From the NCBI RefSeq assembly GCF_965219715.1, contig NZ_OZ244785.1, forward strand, positions 1,240,001 through 1,304,000: 64,000 nucleotides of DNA. Direction: 5' to 3'. Positions 1 to 6,736 of this stretch are shown here, one piece after another. The translations under genes and the position numbers were made by a program. The notes under the pieces were generated by a model, which worked only from the letters and a program-made list of their open reading frames with translations, did no database searches and was not told the DNA's origin. This stretch comes from Bacterioplanoides sp965219715. Lineage in GTDB: Bacteria > Pseudomonadota > Gammaproteobacteria > Pseudomonadales > Oceanobacteraceae. Each line of letters opens with the position of its first letter. Position 1 is the stretch's first letter.

Positions 1-100
1 CCTATTGAGCGACATTCACCCCACCCCGAATCTCTCCCAATAGGGTCATATCCCACTTTTTGAAAGACAATTCCCACAGGGTCTACCCCTAATAGGAGAC
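1..100. promoter_or_regulatory. Palindromic repeats upstream of resolvase, possible res/recombination site
   Basis: The 100 bases before the resolvase gene carry several related short palindromes. CCTATTG at 1-7 is the inverse of CAATAGG at 39-44. CCCAATAGGG is at 36-45, CCCACAGGG at 73-81 and CCTAATAGG at 88-96. TCCCA recurs at 35, 51 and 72. Small serine resolvases usually bind such inverted repeats next to their own gene, so this may be a res site that also serves as operator. That role is inferred from position only; the crossover dinucleotide cannot be assigned. Confidence 0.4.
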
Positions 101-104
101 TGAT

Positions 105-665
105 ATGGCAACTATCGGCTATGCCCGTGTATCGACGTTCGGACAATCACTGGACGCACAAATCGAAGCACTGAACGGCTGTGACAAAATATTTCAGGAG
201 AAGATCAGCGGCAGTAAACGTGAACGCCCGGCTCTGGATGCTGCGTTAGATTACGTCAGGGACGGAGACGTTCTGATAGTGACCAAGCTCGACCGACTGG
301 CACGCAACACCGCACACCTGCTGGAGCTGGTAGAGGTGTTTGAGGCCAAAGGCGTGACGCTTCAAATCAAAAACATTGGCATCGATACTGGCACCCCAAC
401 GGGTCGCCTGATGCTGACAATGATCGGTGCTATCGCCACATTTGAGCGTGAAATTATGCTTGAACGACAGGCGGAAGGAATCGCCAAAGCCAAGCAGGAC
501 GGGCGTTATAAGGGTAGAAAGCCAACAGCTCAGGCCAAGAAAACTGAGCTGTTAGAACTGATCGCCAAAGGTATAAGTAAGCGCCAAGCAGCATCAAAGC
601 TAGGGATCAGTGAGTCGAGTGTGTATCGAATTCTAACTAAAATAAACTCTTCTGGTCTGATCTAG
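105..665 (+). CDS. Small serine recombinase (resolvase/invertase family)
   Basis: A 186-residue site-specific recombinase of the Tn3-resolvase/Hin-Pin type. Such enzymes cut both strands at a dinucleotide through a 5'-phosphoserine link. The N-terminal motif ARVST places the nucleophile at Ser10 with Arg8. KLDRLAR at 61-67 supplies further active-site residues. The dimerisation helix follows at about 100-130. A C-terminal helix-turn-helix at about 150-178 (KRQAASKLGIS..SVYRIL) binds DNA. The length is normal and the catalytic residues are intact. AGGAG six bases upstream supports the ATG at 105. Palindromic repeats lie immediately upstream. The 3' end overlaps the convergent NADAR gene by 29 bases. 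Whether it is a resolvase or an invertase cannot be decided here. Confidence 0.92.
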   Translation: MATIGYARVSTFGQSLDAQIEALNGCDKIFQEKISGSKRERPALDAALDYVRDGDVLIVTKLDRLARNTAHLLELVEVFEAKGVTLQIKNIGIDTGTPTGRLMLTMIGAIATFEREIMLERQAEGIAKAKQDGRYKGRKPTAQAKKTELLELIAKGISKRQAASKLGISESSVYRILTKINSSGLI

Positions 666-1269
666 TATCTTCTGCAAATACCCTTTCAACAGGCCTCCCG
701 AACAGTAAAAAATCCTTTATCTGTAACGGGGGGACTTCCATTAAACTATTTTCGTTGTCGACTCTAAGCTTTTCCCTAAGCTCCATAAGTAAACGGCCTA
801 ATACATTCTCTCCCCGGAGAGTATGCTCTTCATTCTTTGTAGGGACGGCCCCCCAGAAACTATCTTTGTTCGAAAACTCTACAATTGGCAGCTTCTCTGT
901 CAGTAATAGCAGCTCCCCGAATGCTTGATAGTTCTGTGCAAGTTTCACTCGCAAGCACCACCTCATGACCATATGGCGTACGTCATTCCAGTCAGTTCTG
1001 GATTCCATCAAATAGAGTTTACTTTTTTGTTTAGCAACCATAGGACTAAATTGCCCGACAATCTCTTTCTGAACCTCGGGCAAATGAGGGTAACGACATG
1101 CTTGGTAGAGAGCTTCTGAAGTTAAAATTTCAACACCATTCACCTTAAGTGGAAAACCAGAGGCCATGTTCGAAAGGCCACCAAATTGTTCCCTCGTTTT
1201 ATGAAATATGACTACAGAATTAGTATCATACTCCCGAACCTTGTCAGAATGATTTAAATCAGATCGCAC
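637..1269 (-). CDS. NADAR (YbiA-like) family protein
   Basis: A 210-residue protein of the NADAR/YbiA superfamily. Characterised members hydrolyse N-glycosidic bonds: YbiA acts on riboflavin intermediates, and other NADARs remove ADP-ribose from guanine. Family hallmarks are all visible: FGGLSN at 29-34, the catalytic-type Glu52 in SEALYQACRY, WNDVRHMVM at about 94-102, and FWG plus GENVLGRLLMELRE at about 138-166. It starts at GTG 1269, after the Shine-Dalgarno-like AAGGAAAG. The gene begins 18 bases after the PRTase-like gene on the same strand, so they form an operon. The tail past residue 170 is not part of the core domain and I do not recognise it. The substrate is unknown; the island context suggests a conflict role (inference). 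Confidence 0.85.
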   Translation of the reverse strand: MRSDLNHSDKVREYDTNSVVIFHKTREQFGGLSNMASGFPLKVNGVEILTSEALYQACRYPHLPEVQKEIVGQFSPMVAKQKSKLYLMESRTDWNDVRHMVMRWCLRVKLAQNYQAFGELLLLTEKLPIVEFSNKDSFWGAVPTKNEEHTLRGENVLGRLLMELREKLRVDNENSLMEVPPLQIKDFLLFGRPVERVFAEDTRSDQKSLF

Positions 1270-1287
1270 GGGATTCTTTCCTTACGA

Positions 1288-2283
1288 TTAGTATCCATTA
1301 CGAGGTAACAGAGGATACCAGTTAAGCGCGGCATTTCCACTATTACCGCCATCGCCCCACCAAAGTGCAAGAGGGCAATTATTTGGGCAGTTTCTATAAG
1401 AAGCTATGACCGAGCCAAAGCCAGGTTCATACCTACTAAAACCAAGAGGTTTCCAGTATTGGTCTGAACATTTTGCAGCTATCTTAGCTCCTGCGATTAA
1501 AAATTCCTCTTCTAAAATTGACCTCTTATCTTGCCTTGAAAACGGCTCAACACTTTTTCGAGCAACCCGCCTTAACGGAAAACTAATATTCTTAGGGTCA
1601 TATCTATCATGAAGTTCCTCCTCTGCGGGAATAAAACTCGGCCATAAAACACCACTTTCACTCCGCTTAGAACGACGATTCTCGATAACAAAATTGTCGA
1701 TATAACAGACAGTGATATTCTTACCTAATTCACGCGCTGCATTTCTGATACGCTTTGGAACATAGTAAGAGCTACTATGGCGTGCCAATGTAACCACATA
1801 GACTGTGCAAAATTCTGGTGCAAATTTAATCCATTCCTCTAAATCTAGTCTCAGTCTCAACCCAGTAAAAATAACATCATCAACATATATAAAGGTGTTT
1901 GTATCTAAGGCAGCTTGCCTAATGTCCACGTCAAGCTCTTGATTAAGGCATCTGGCCATAACTTCCCGTAACTCACACTGGCTTTGTCCCCTCAGCTGGA
2001 TATTCATGAAACAAGCTGATGACCAAAACTCATAAGCACTATCCCAATGAGGCGATGGGTAATTCTTAATCAAATGGCTGAAATAGAGCTTAACTTTCTC
2101 TTGAGTGATATAGCTCTTGCGTAGTACATGGTCGAACTCTCTTATAAAAGGGAGTTGATTTTTAGAGGTAAACTGCTTTAACCACTCATCGACATGATTA
2201 GTTGTTGGCTCTTCAATCTGACCTTTCCTATAACCCTTAATCGTATTTGCTACCGATATTATCAGCTGCTCGCGCTCATCCAT
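1288..2283 (-). CDS. Phosphoribosyltransferase-like protein (PRTase-CE type)
   Basis: A 331-residue soluble protein. Residues 131-144 (FIYVDDVIFTGLRL) match the type I phosphoribosyltransferase PRPP loop: a hydrophobic strand, two Asp, then a T-G turn. The following strand VYVVTLARHS fits the same Rossmann-like fold. The C-terminal segment at 289-310 contains NCPNN and ALWWG, which I recall from PRTase-like proteins in bacterial conflict operons. The N-terminal 120 residues are helical and unassigned. ATG 2283 follows CAGGGA. It is the first gene of a two-gene unit with the NADAR gene. It is probably not a housekeeping salvage enzyme: the length and tail do not match Hpt, Apt, Upp or PyrE. 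Its reaction is unknown. Confidence 0.7.
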   Translation of the reverse strand: MDEREQLIISVANTIKGYRKGQIEEPTTNHVDEWLKQFTSKNQLPFIREFDHVLRKSYITQEKVKLYFSHLIKNYPSPHWDSAYEFWSSACFMNIQLRGQSQCELREVMARCLNQELDVDIRQAALDTNTFIYVDDVIFTGLRLRLDLEEWIKFAPEFCTVYVVTLARHSSSYYVPKRIRNAARELGKNITVCYIDNFVIENRRSKRSESGVLWPSFIPAEEELHDRYDPKNISFPLRRVARKSVEPFSRQDKRSILEEEFLIAGAKIAAKCSDQYWKPLGFSRYEPGFGSVIASYRNCPNNCPLALWWGDGGNSGNAALNWYPLLPRNGY

Positions 2284-2316
2284 TTACAATCCCTGCGTTT
2301 CTTACCTAGCCACCGG

Positions 2317-2344
2317 TAGATATTACCATTAACAGTATTGACAA
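2317..2344 (-). promoter_or_regulatory. Possible sigma70-type promoter for the PRTase-NADAR operon
   Basis: Read on the minus strand, TTGTCA (2344-2339) is followed after 16 bases by TATCTA (2322-2317). This lies 34 bases before the ATG at 2283 in an AT-rich spacer. The match is moderate and not verified. Confidence 0.35.
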
Positions 2345-2417
2345 TGATATAAATTTTGAAAATTGGTTATGAGATATTGTTTATTTATTAACCAGCAAGG
2401 TTTACAGTCGCTATTAA

Positions 2418-2448
2418 CTATAAGTCAACACTCCCGATAGACTTATAG
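2418..2448. repeat. Inverted repeat upstream of the HNH nuclease gene
   Basis: CTATAAGTC at 2418-2426 and GACTTATAG at 2440-2448 are perfect 9-bp inverted arms with a 13-base spacer. They lie 43 bases before the nuclease start codon. This could be an operator; no regulator is identifiable. Confidence 0.5.
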
Positions 2449-2490
2449 CTGGTATTTTCTCAGCCGAAGCATTAACAATAAGGATGACCC

Positions 2491-2907
2491 ATGAAAGTAA
2501 ATTTCGAAAGTCTAATCGAAACTCTTGTAGGGCTTCACTGGGGTTATAAGATTTTCACGCTATTTTTTGTTACGTGCTCAATAATCTATATCATTTTTTC
2601 ATCAGGAAAGAACTGCATAAATCCAAACAACATAGAAATTGATCAAATAAACTGTAAAAATTTTAATGATAAAACAGCTTGTGATAATTTAGCTAAGCTT
2701 GGTATTGGCCCAGATTCAGCTCCACCGACATTAAGCAAATGTGGTGAATCTATAGCAAGTGCTGAGGCTCTTTCTGACCATATAATCAAAAAGAAAGAAA
2801 CACCTAAAGGAACATGGCAAGGGCTCGAAGTACGAGCGGAGAATAGGTGTTCAGTTTATGATAAAAAAAGCACTACCCATATACTCAAAGTATTGAAGAC
2901 TCAATAG
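2491..2907 (+). CDS. N-terminal part of frameshifted membrane-anchored HNH nuclease
   Basis: A 138-residue reading frame starting at ATG 2491 after AAGGATG. Residues about 18-37 form one hydrophobic membrane helix, followed by a Cys-containing, probably periplasmic region (NCINPN, INCKNF, CDNL, SKCGES). At about residues 118-125 it reaches the conserved RCSVYDKK stretch of the secreted HNH/DUF1524-like nuclease family. It then leaves the family pattern and stops at 2907. The continuation is in another frame (overlap begins at 2865). This fragment alone lacks the catalytic residues. The sequence is AT-rich compared with the chromosome to the right, consistent with transfer. Confidence 0.6.
   Translation: MKVNFESLIETLVGLHWGYKIFTLFFVTCSIIYIIFSSGKNCINPNNIEIDQINCKNFNDKTACDNLAKLGIGPDSAPPTLSKCGESIASAEALSDHIIKKKETPKGTWQGLEVRAENRCSVYDKKSTTHILKVLKTQ
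2860..2870 (+). other. A7 homopolymer at the frameshift point of the HNH nuclease gene
   Basis: Seven A residues (2863-2869) sit just where the family resemblance jumps from frame 1 to frame 3. One added A, or two removed, joins RCSVYDKK directly to HYPYTQS and restores one 277-residue-class reading frame ending at 3323. The heptamer is not phased as a classic A-AAA-AAG minus-one slippery site. Mutation, sequencing error or transcriptional slippage are all possible. Confidence 0.65.
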
Positions 2908-2915
2908 TTGCAAGT

Positions 2916-3323
2916 ATGAACGGCAAAGTTTATGGCCCATATACAGGGCGCTATTTTGAAACAGACAAACTAACTGATATAGAGCATATAGTAGCCACAT
3001 CCGAGGGCCATGACAGTGGACTATGCTCTGCATCGAACGAAATAAAACGCCAGTTTTCAGTAGACCCTTTAAACTTAACGCTAGCTGCATCAGATATTAA
3101 TAGATGTAATACAGGTGGAAAATGTGGAAAAGATGCGGGAGAGTGGATGCCCCCCCAAAACAGGTGTTGGTTTGTAAAAAGAGTTATGCAAGTAAAAAGT
3201 AAATACAAGCTCTCTATAGACGAAACCGAAAAACGCGCATTAAAATCTGTTTTCGATTCATGCGATAACTTCGATATGATTTTCGTTCCTATAGATGAGA
3301 GTAATTTTATTTCTACTCAATAG
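2916..3323 (+). CDS. C-terminal HNH nuclease domain of the frameshifted gene
   Basis: The frame is open from 2865 and its first ATG is at 2916 (135 residues). It carries the nuclease core: GPYTGRYF, then DIEHIVATSEGHDSGLC with the catalytic-type His, then DPLNLTLAASDINR, then KCGKDAGEWMPP, then CWFVKRVMQVK. This order (EHIVA, NLTLA..NR, KD..EW.P) is typical of secreted HNH-family endonucleases related to DUF1524. Codons 2865-2915 (HYPYTQSIEDSIVAS) also fit the family, so the true product was fused to the upstream frame. No ribosome-binding site precedes ATG 2916, so independent translation is doubtful. A 15-bp hairpin follows the stop. Confidence 0.65.
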   Translation: MNGKVYGPYTGRYFETDKLTDIEHIVATSEGHDSGLCSASNEIKRQFSVDPLNLTLAASDINRCNTGGKCGKDAGEWMPPQNRCWFVKRVMQVKSKYKLSIDETEKRALKSVFDSCDNFDMIFVPIDESNFISTQ

Positions 3324-3332
3324 ATGACTAGA

Positions 3333-3367
3333 GTGTAGTAATTCAGATCAGGTCTGAACTACTACAC
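3333..3367. repeat. Long hairpin after the HNH nuclease gene
   Basis: Arms 3333-3347 and 3353-3367 pair over 15 bases with one mismatch around a 5-base loop (TCAGG). It lies between convergent units: the HNH gene (+) and the recombinase-microprotein unit (-). There is no clear T-tract, so a terminator role is uncertain. Confidence 0.55.
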
Positions 3368-3401
3368 ACATACACCCTAGTTCCCAAGGGCTAGCTTTGC
3401 T

Positions 3402-3515
<114 letters not shown>

Positions 3516-3534
3516 GGCTTTTTCCTCCTGGTTT

Positions 3535-5178
3535 TTAAATATCTGTTAAGTCTCCGTAGGCATCCTCCACGTTTTCATCCAAGTCTGCAAATTCCTCAAT
3601 CCAGTCCGTAAGAACATAAGGTTCACAACTCTGAGTTTTCGACACAACATGCATATCATGGTCGTATACCGTGCTGGTGGACTTTCGCCAATGAGACGCA
3701 AATTCTTGGGTCAGAATAACCTGAGATTTGCCATCGACCGTTGCCCAATACTCCAGCACTCTTGGCTCATTCGGATTAGAAACGCTATTCGCCACAATCC
3801 TATCGATATACAGCCGTAGTTTACTGTTAAATGTGGCTCTTTGTTGAGGGGTATCTAATTCCTCAAACGTCAGTAATGTGACCGCCCTCTCCTGCTCTGC
3901 CGCTTGCTGCTGTACCAACTCATCACGCTCAGCTTGTATTTTTGCAGCCTCCGACTCTTGCGTGGTAATAAGTTTGGCAAGCGTCACTGAGGGAGATTCA
4001 GCCATCATTTCGGTCATTTCAGCTAACCGCTTTTGCTTGGCCTCCAAACTCAGCTCTAACTCCGCCAGTTCGTTACCGTGGTCAATTGGCTTAAATCCCT
4101 GAATCACTTTTGTGATGGAGCTTAATGCAACCAACATCTGCGGCTCCGCATATTGGTATCTGAGATTGCCTTTGCAGGTGATGGTTTGGCACCGCAGATA
4201 AGACGCGCTATTTGTTTTAGACTGCCCGCCCAGCGTCATTGCCCGGCCACATTCACATTCAATGACCCCCATAAACAGGTTTGAAAAAGCACCTTTTCTG
4301 TAACCTGCTCCCCGCTTATTCCGGCTCTTAATCGCGTTCTGAACCGCCAAAAATAATTGGGGTTCGATAGCCTGGGGGTAGTAGTTTGGAATGGGCTCAC
4401 CGTCCGGTACTCGCTCTCCATCTAGCATTACGTGAGGCTGGTACTCTCCCATAACACTTTTGTTTTTCAGAACTGAGCCAACCATAGCAGCAGTCCAATC
4501 AGACTGTTTTTGGAAGCTCTTGTGACCGTTTTCTCTCAAAGTCTTAGCAATTTGTTCATAGCCCATACCATCCTTAGCTAGCGTGAACATCCAATTCAAG
4601 ACGTCACAGGCGTCCTTACGCACAACCAGTTTATCTCCATCTAATTCCAGCCAGCGCGGATAGTTACTATTGGAGATCGTCTTGCCAGTTTCCCTTGCTT
4701 CTTCTTTTCTTTTATCCCAAACGGCTTTGGTGCGGCGACTCTTTTGTTGTGACTCATCATTAGCCCGTGCCATGAACATGATGCTTACCATCAATCGCAT
4801 CGGGTCCATCTCTCCAGCCTTAAAAATATTCCCATCACTCAAGGTAACGACAACAACACCGGATTGAATAATAGCCAGAAAATTCTGCAATGCCGTTTCA
4901 ACATGCTCCCGACTTAAGCGATCAAAGTTCTCAACAAGTAGGTAACTGCCAGCCTCAATGACACCTTGATTCACCAGATCAAGAAAGGACGCCAATGCAC
5001 CAGTAGCGTAGTTACCTCCACGAAAGGCGGATACTCCCATGTCCCTGAAACTGTCACTTTGTAGATCCAGATTGTGCTCTCTGGCGTAATCTTCAGCCAT
5101 TTGCATCTGGCGTCGAACAGAGTCCCCACGTTTCTGTCTGACAGAGCTGAATCTGATATAGGAATATGCTTTAATCAC
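3535..5178 (-). CDS. Large serine recombinase (integrase)
   Basis: A 547-residue site-specific recombinase. The resolvase domain spans about 4-155, with nucleophile SS at 11-12 (YIRFSSVRQ) and NFDRLSR at 84-90. The Recombinase domain spans about 175-285. A zinc ribbon uses Cys318/Cys320 and Cys340/Cys345. A coiled coil runs over about 368-440 and a long acidic C-terminus follows. This is the architecture of phage and element integrases that work on attP/attB without host factors. The start is GTG 5178 with only a weak upstream Shine-Dalgarno. The 5' end lies 29 bases from the start codon of the chromosomal yffB-like gene, as expected for an integrase at an element edge. The downstream microprotein gene is in the same unit. 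All catalytic residues look intact. Confidence 0.93.
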   Translation of the reverse strand: MIKAYSYIRFSSVRQKRGDSVRRQMQMAEDYAREHNLDLQSDSFRDMGVSAFRGGNYATGALASFLDLVNQGVIEAGSYLLVENFDRLSREHVETALQNFLAIIQSGVVVVTLSDGNIFKAGEMDPMRLMVSIMFMARANDESQQKSRRTKAVWDKRKEEARETGKTISNSNYPRWLELDGDKLVVRKDACDVLNWMFTLAKDGMGYEQIAKTLRENGHKSFQKQSDWTAAMVGSVLKNKSVMGEYQPHVMLDGERVPDGEPIPNYYPQAIEPQLFLAVQNAIKSRNKRGAGYRKGAFSNLFMGVIECECGRAMTLGGQSKTNSASYLRCQTITCKGNLRYQYAEPQMLVALSSITKVIQGFKPIDHGNELAELELSLEAKQKRLAEMTEMMAESPSVTLAKLITTQESEAAKIQAERDELVQQQAAEQERAVTLLTFEELDTPQQRATFNSKLRLYIDRIVANSVSNPNEPRVLEYWATVDGKSQVILTQEFASHWRKSTSTVYDHDMHVVSKTQSCEPYVLTDWIEEFADLDENVEDAYGDLTDI

Positions 5179-5207
5179 GCCAAATTTTCCGAGGTTGATG
5201 AGCAGTT

Positions 5208-5564
5208 ATGAGCAAAGTTACATTATATGGTTTATCTCCCAGCAAATGCGACACCATCAAGAAAGCCCGCAAGTGGCTGGAAGAAAACGGGGTTGATTAT
5301 CAGTTCCATGACTACAAAAAAGACGGTTTAAGCGAAGCCCAGCTGGATAGCTGGCTGGATGAATTAGGCTTCGAAGCTCTGATCAATAAACGCGGTACCA
5401 CCTGGCGCAAGCTGCCAGACGACGTAAAAGACAATATTGACCGTGATAGCGCGAGAACAGTGATGCTGGAGAACCAGTCCATCATCAAACGTCCGCTACT
5501 GGATACCGGCTCCCAGAAAGTACTGGGCTTTAAGGCCGACGAATATCAGCAGCTGTTCAGTTAA
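5208..5564 (+). CDS. ArsC/Spx-family protein, YffB-like
   Basis: A 118-residue thioredoxin-fold protein of the ArsC/Spx/YffB group. The single N-terminal Cys14 lies in SKCDTIKKARKWL, with no CxxC. The ending, GxKxxEYxxLF, is typical of YffB-type arsenate-reductase-related proteins. Classical arsenate reduction is not established for this subgroup, so the substrate is uncertain. It lies 61 bases upstream of dapD on the same strand, an arrangement I recall from other gammaproteobacteria, and probably shares its transcript. The promoter would fall in or next to the 29-base gap with the island recombinase, so island insertion may have changed its upstream region. Confidence 0.85.
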   Translation: MSKVTLYGLSPSKCDTIKKARKWLEENGVDYQFHDYKKDGLSEAQLDSWLDELGFEALINKRGTTWRKLPDDVKDNIDRDSARTVMLENQSIIKRPLLDTGSQKVLGFKADEYQQLFS

Positions 5565-5625
5565 ACAACTAGCCTGCGAAGAAACGAATTAACAAGACAC
5601 ATCTATTTTTATTTGAGGATATCCA

Positions 5626-6654
5626 ATGAGCACATTTGCCCTAGCCATCGGCGTTGGTACTAAAAACAGTAAAGGCGAGTGGTTAGAAGTTTTCTACCAG
5701 CAGCCTCTGTTAAACCCGGCAGCTGAGCTGGTAGCAGCAGCCAAGGAAACTCTGGGCTACGAAGGTGGCAACCAGGCAATCGAAGCTGACGGCGGTGAAC
5801 TGAGCGCATTCGCAGACGCGATTGAAGCAGCTGACGCCGCACAAGCAGCACTGGCCCGCGCCTGCACCGAAAGCCAGAAGCCAGTAGTTGTGACTATTCT
5901 GGAGAAAGACGAGCAGTCTTCCACCACGCCAGAAGTGTATCTGAAGCTTCACCTGTTATCTCATCGCCTGGTTAAGCCACACGGTGTTGATCTGTCTGGT
6001 ATGTTCGGCCTGCTGCCAAACGTTGCCTGGACCAACCTGGGTGCAATCGACCTGGCTGAACTGCCAGAAGCACAGCTACAGGCACGTCTGAACGGCGAAC
6101 TGTTAAGCGTAAACAGCGTTGATAAATTCCCACGTATGACCGACTACGTGGTACCAAGTGGCGTTCGTATCGCACACACCGCTCGTGTACGTCTGGGCGC
6201 TTACATCGGTGAAGGCACCACCATCATGCACGAAGGTTTCGTGAACTTTAATGCCGGCACCATGGGCGTTTCCATGATCGAAGGCCGTATCTCTGCCGGT
6301 GTTGTGGTAGGCGATGGTTCTGACCTGGGTGGCGGTTGTTCCACTATGGGTACTCTGTCTGGCGGCGGCAACATCATCATCTCTGTCGGCGAGAAGTGCC
6401 TGCTGGGCGCTAACGCCGGTATCGGTATTCCTCTGGGCGACCGTTGTACTGTCGAAGCTGGCCTGTACATCACTGCGGGTAGCAAGATTCAGGTTCTGGA
6501 CGACAACAAAGCCGTGGTTGAAACTGTGAAGGCGCGTGACCTGGCGGGTAAATCTGACCTGCTGTTCCGTCGTGATTCCATCACAGGTGCCCTGCAGTGT
6601 GTAACCAACAAAACCGCGATTGAGCTGAACAACGAGCTGCACGCTAACAACTAA
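5626..6654 (+). CDS. dapD: 2,3,4,5-tetrahydropyridine-2,6-dicarboxylate N-succinyltransferase
   Basis: 342 residues. The enzyme transfers succinyl from succinyl-CoA to tetrahydrodipicolinate in the lysine/diaminopimelate pathway (cytoplasm). The C-terminal half, about 180-300, is a left-handed beta-helix of hexapeptide repeats. Conserved stretches include MHEGFVNFNAGT, SMIEGRISAGVVVGDGSDLGG and GANAGIGIPLGD. The N-terminal 120-residue alpha/beta region marks the long DapD type found in Pseudomonas rather than the 274-residue E. coli type. GAGGAT precedes ATG 5626. The codons are those of a well-expressed gene (CTG, GGC, CGT). A strong terminator follows. Confidence 0.96.
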   Translation: MSTFALAIGVGTKNSKGEWLEVFYQQPLLNPAAELVAAAKETLGYEGGNQAIEADGGELSAFADAIEAADAAQAALARACTESQKPVVVTILEKDEQSSTTPEVYLKLHLLSHRLVKPHGVDLSGMFGLLPNVAWTNLGAIDLAELPEAQLQARLNGELLSVNSVDKFPRMTDYVVPSGVRIAHTARVRLGAYIGEGTTIMHEGFVNFNAGTMGVSMIEGRISAGVVVGDGSDLGGGCSTMGTLSGGGNIIISVGEKCLLGANAGIGIPLGDRCTVEAGLYITAGSKIQVLDDNKAVVETVKARDLAGKSDLLFRRDSITGALQCVTNKTAIELNNELHANN

Positions 6655-6675
6655 GTTTGTTTATCGTACAGCAAT

Positions 6676-6714
6676 AAAAAAGCGCCGTAAGTTTCTGCTT
6701 ACGGCGCTTTTTTT
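6676..6714 (+). terminator. Rho-independent terminator after dapD
   Basis: AGCGCCGTAAG (6681-6691) and CTTACGGCGCT (6698-6708) form an 11-bp stem with a 6-base loop and a run of seven T. A-residues on the left flank make it usable for the convergent minus-strand gene as well. Confidence 0.93.
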
Positions 6715-6736
6715 ATATCTTTTTACTAAAGAGGGA

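Noticed and set aside
2860..2870. Classic programmed -1 slippery site in the HNH gene
   Set aside because: The A-run is phased GAT AAA AAA AGC, so the P-site/A-site pairing of an A-AAA-AAG heptamer is not present. Simple indel or slippage fits better.
6103..6642. 179-codon frame antisense to dapD
   Set aside because: It lies wholly inside dapD, which has clear family motifs and strong codon bias; a shadow frame.
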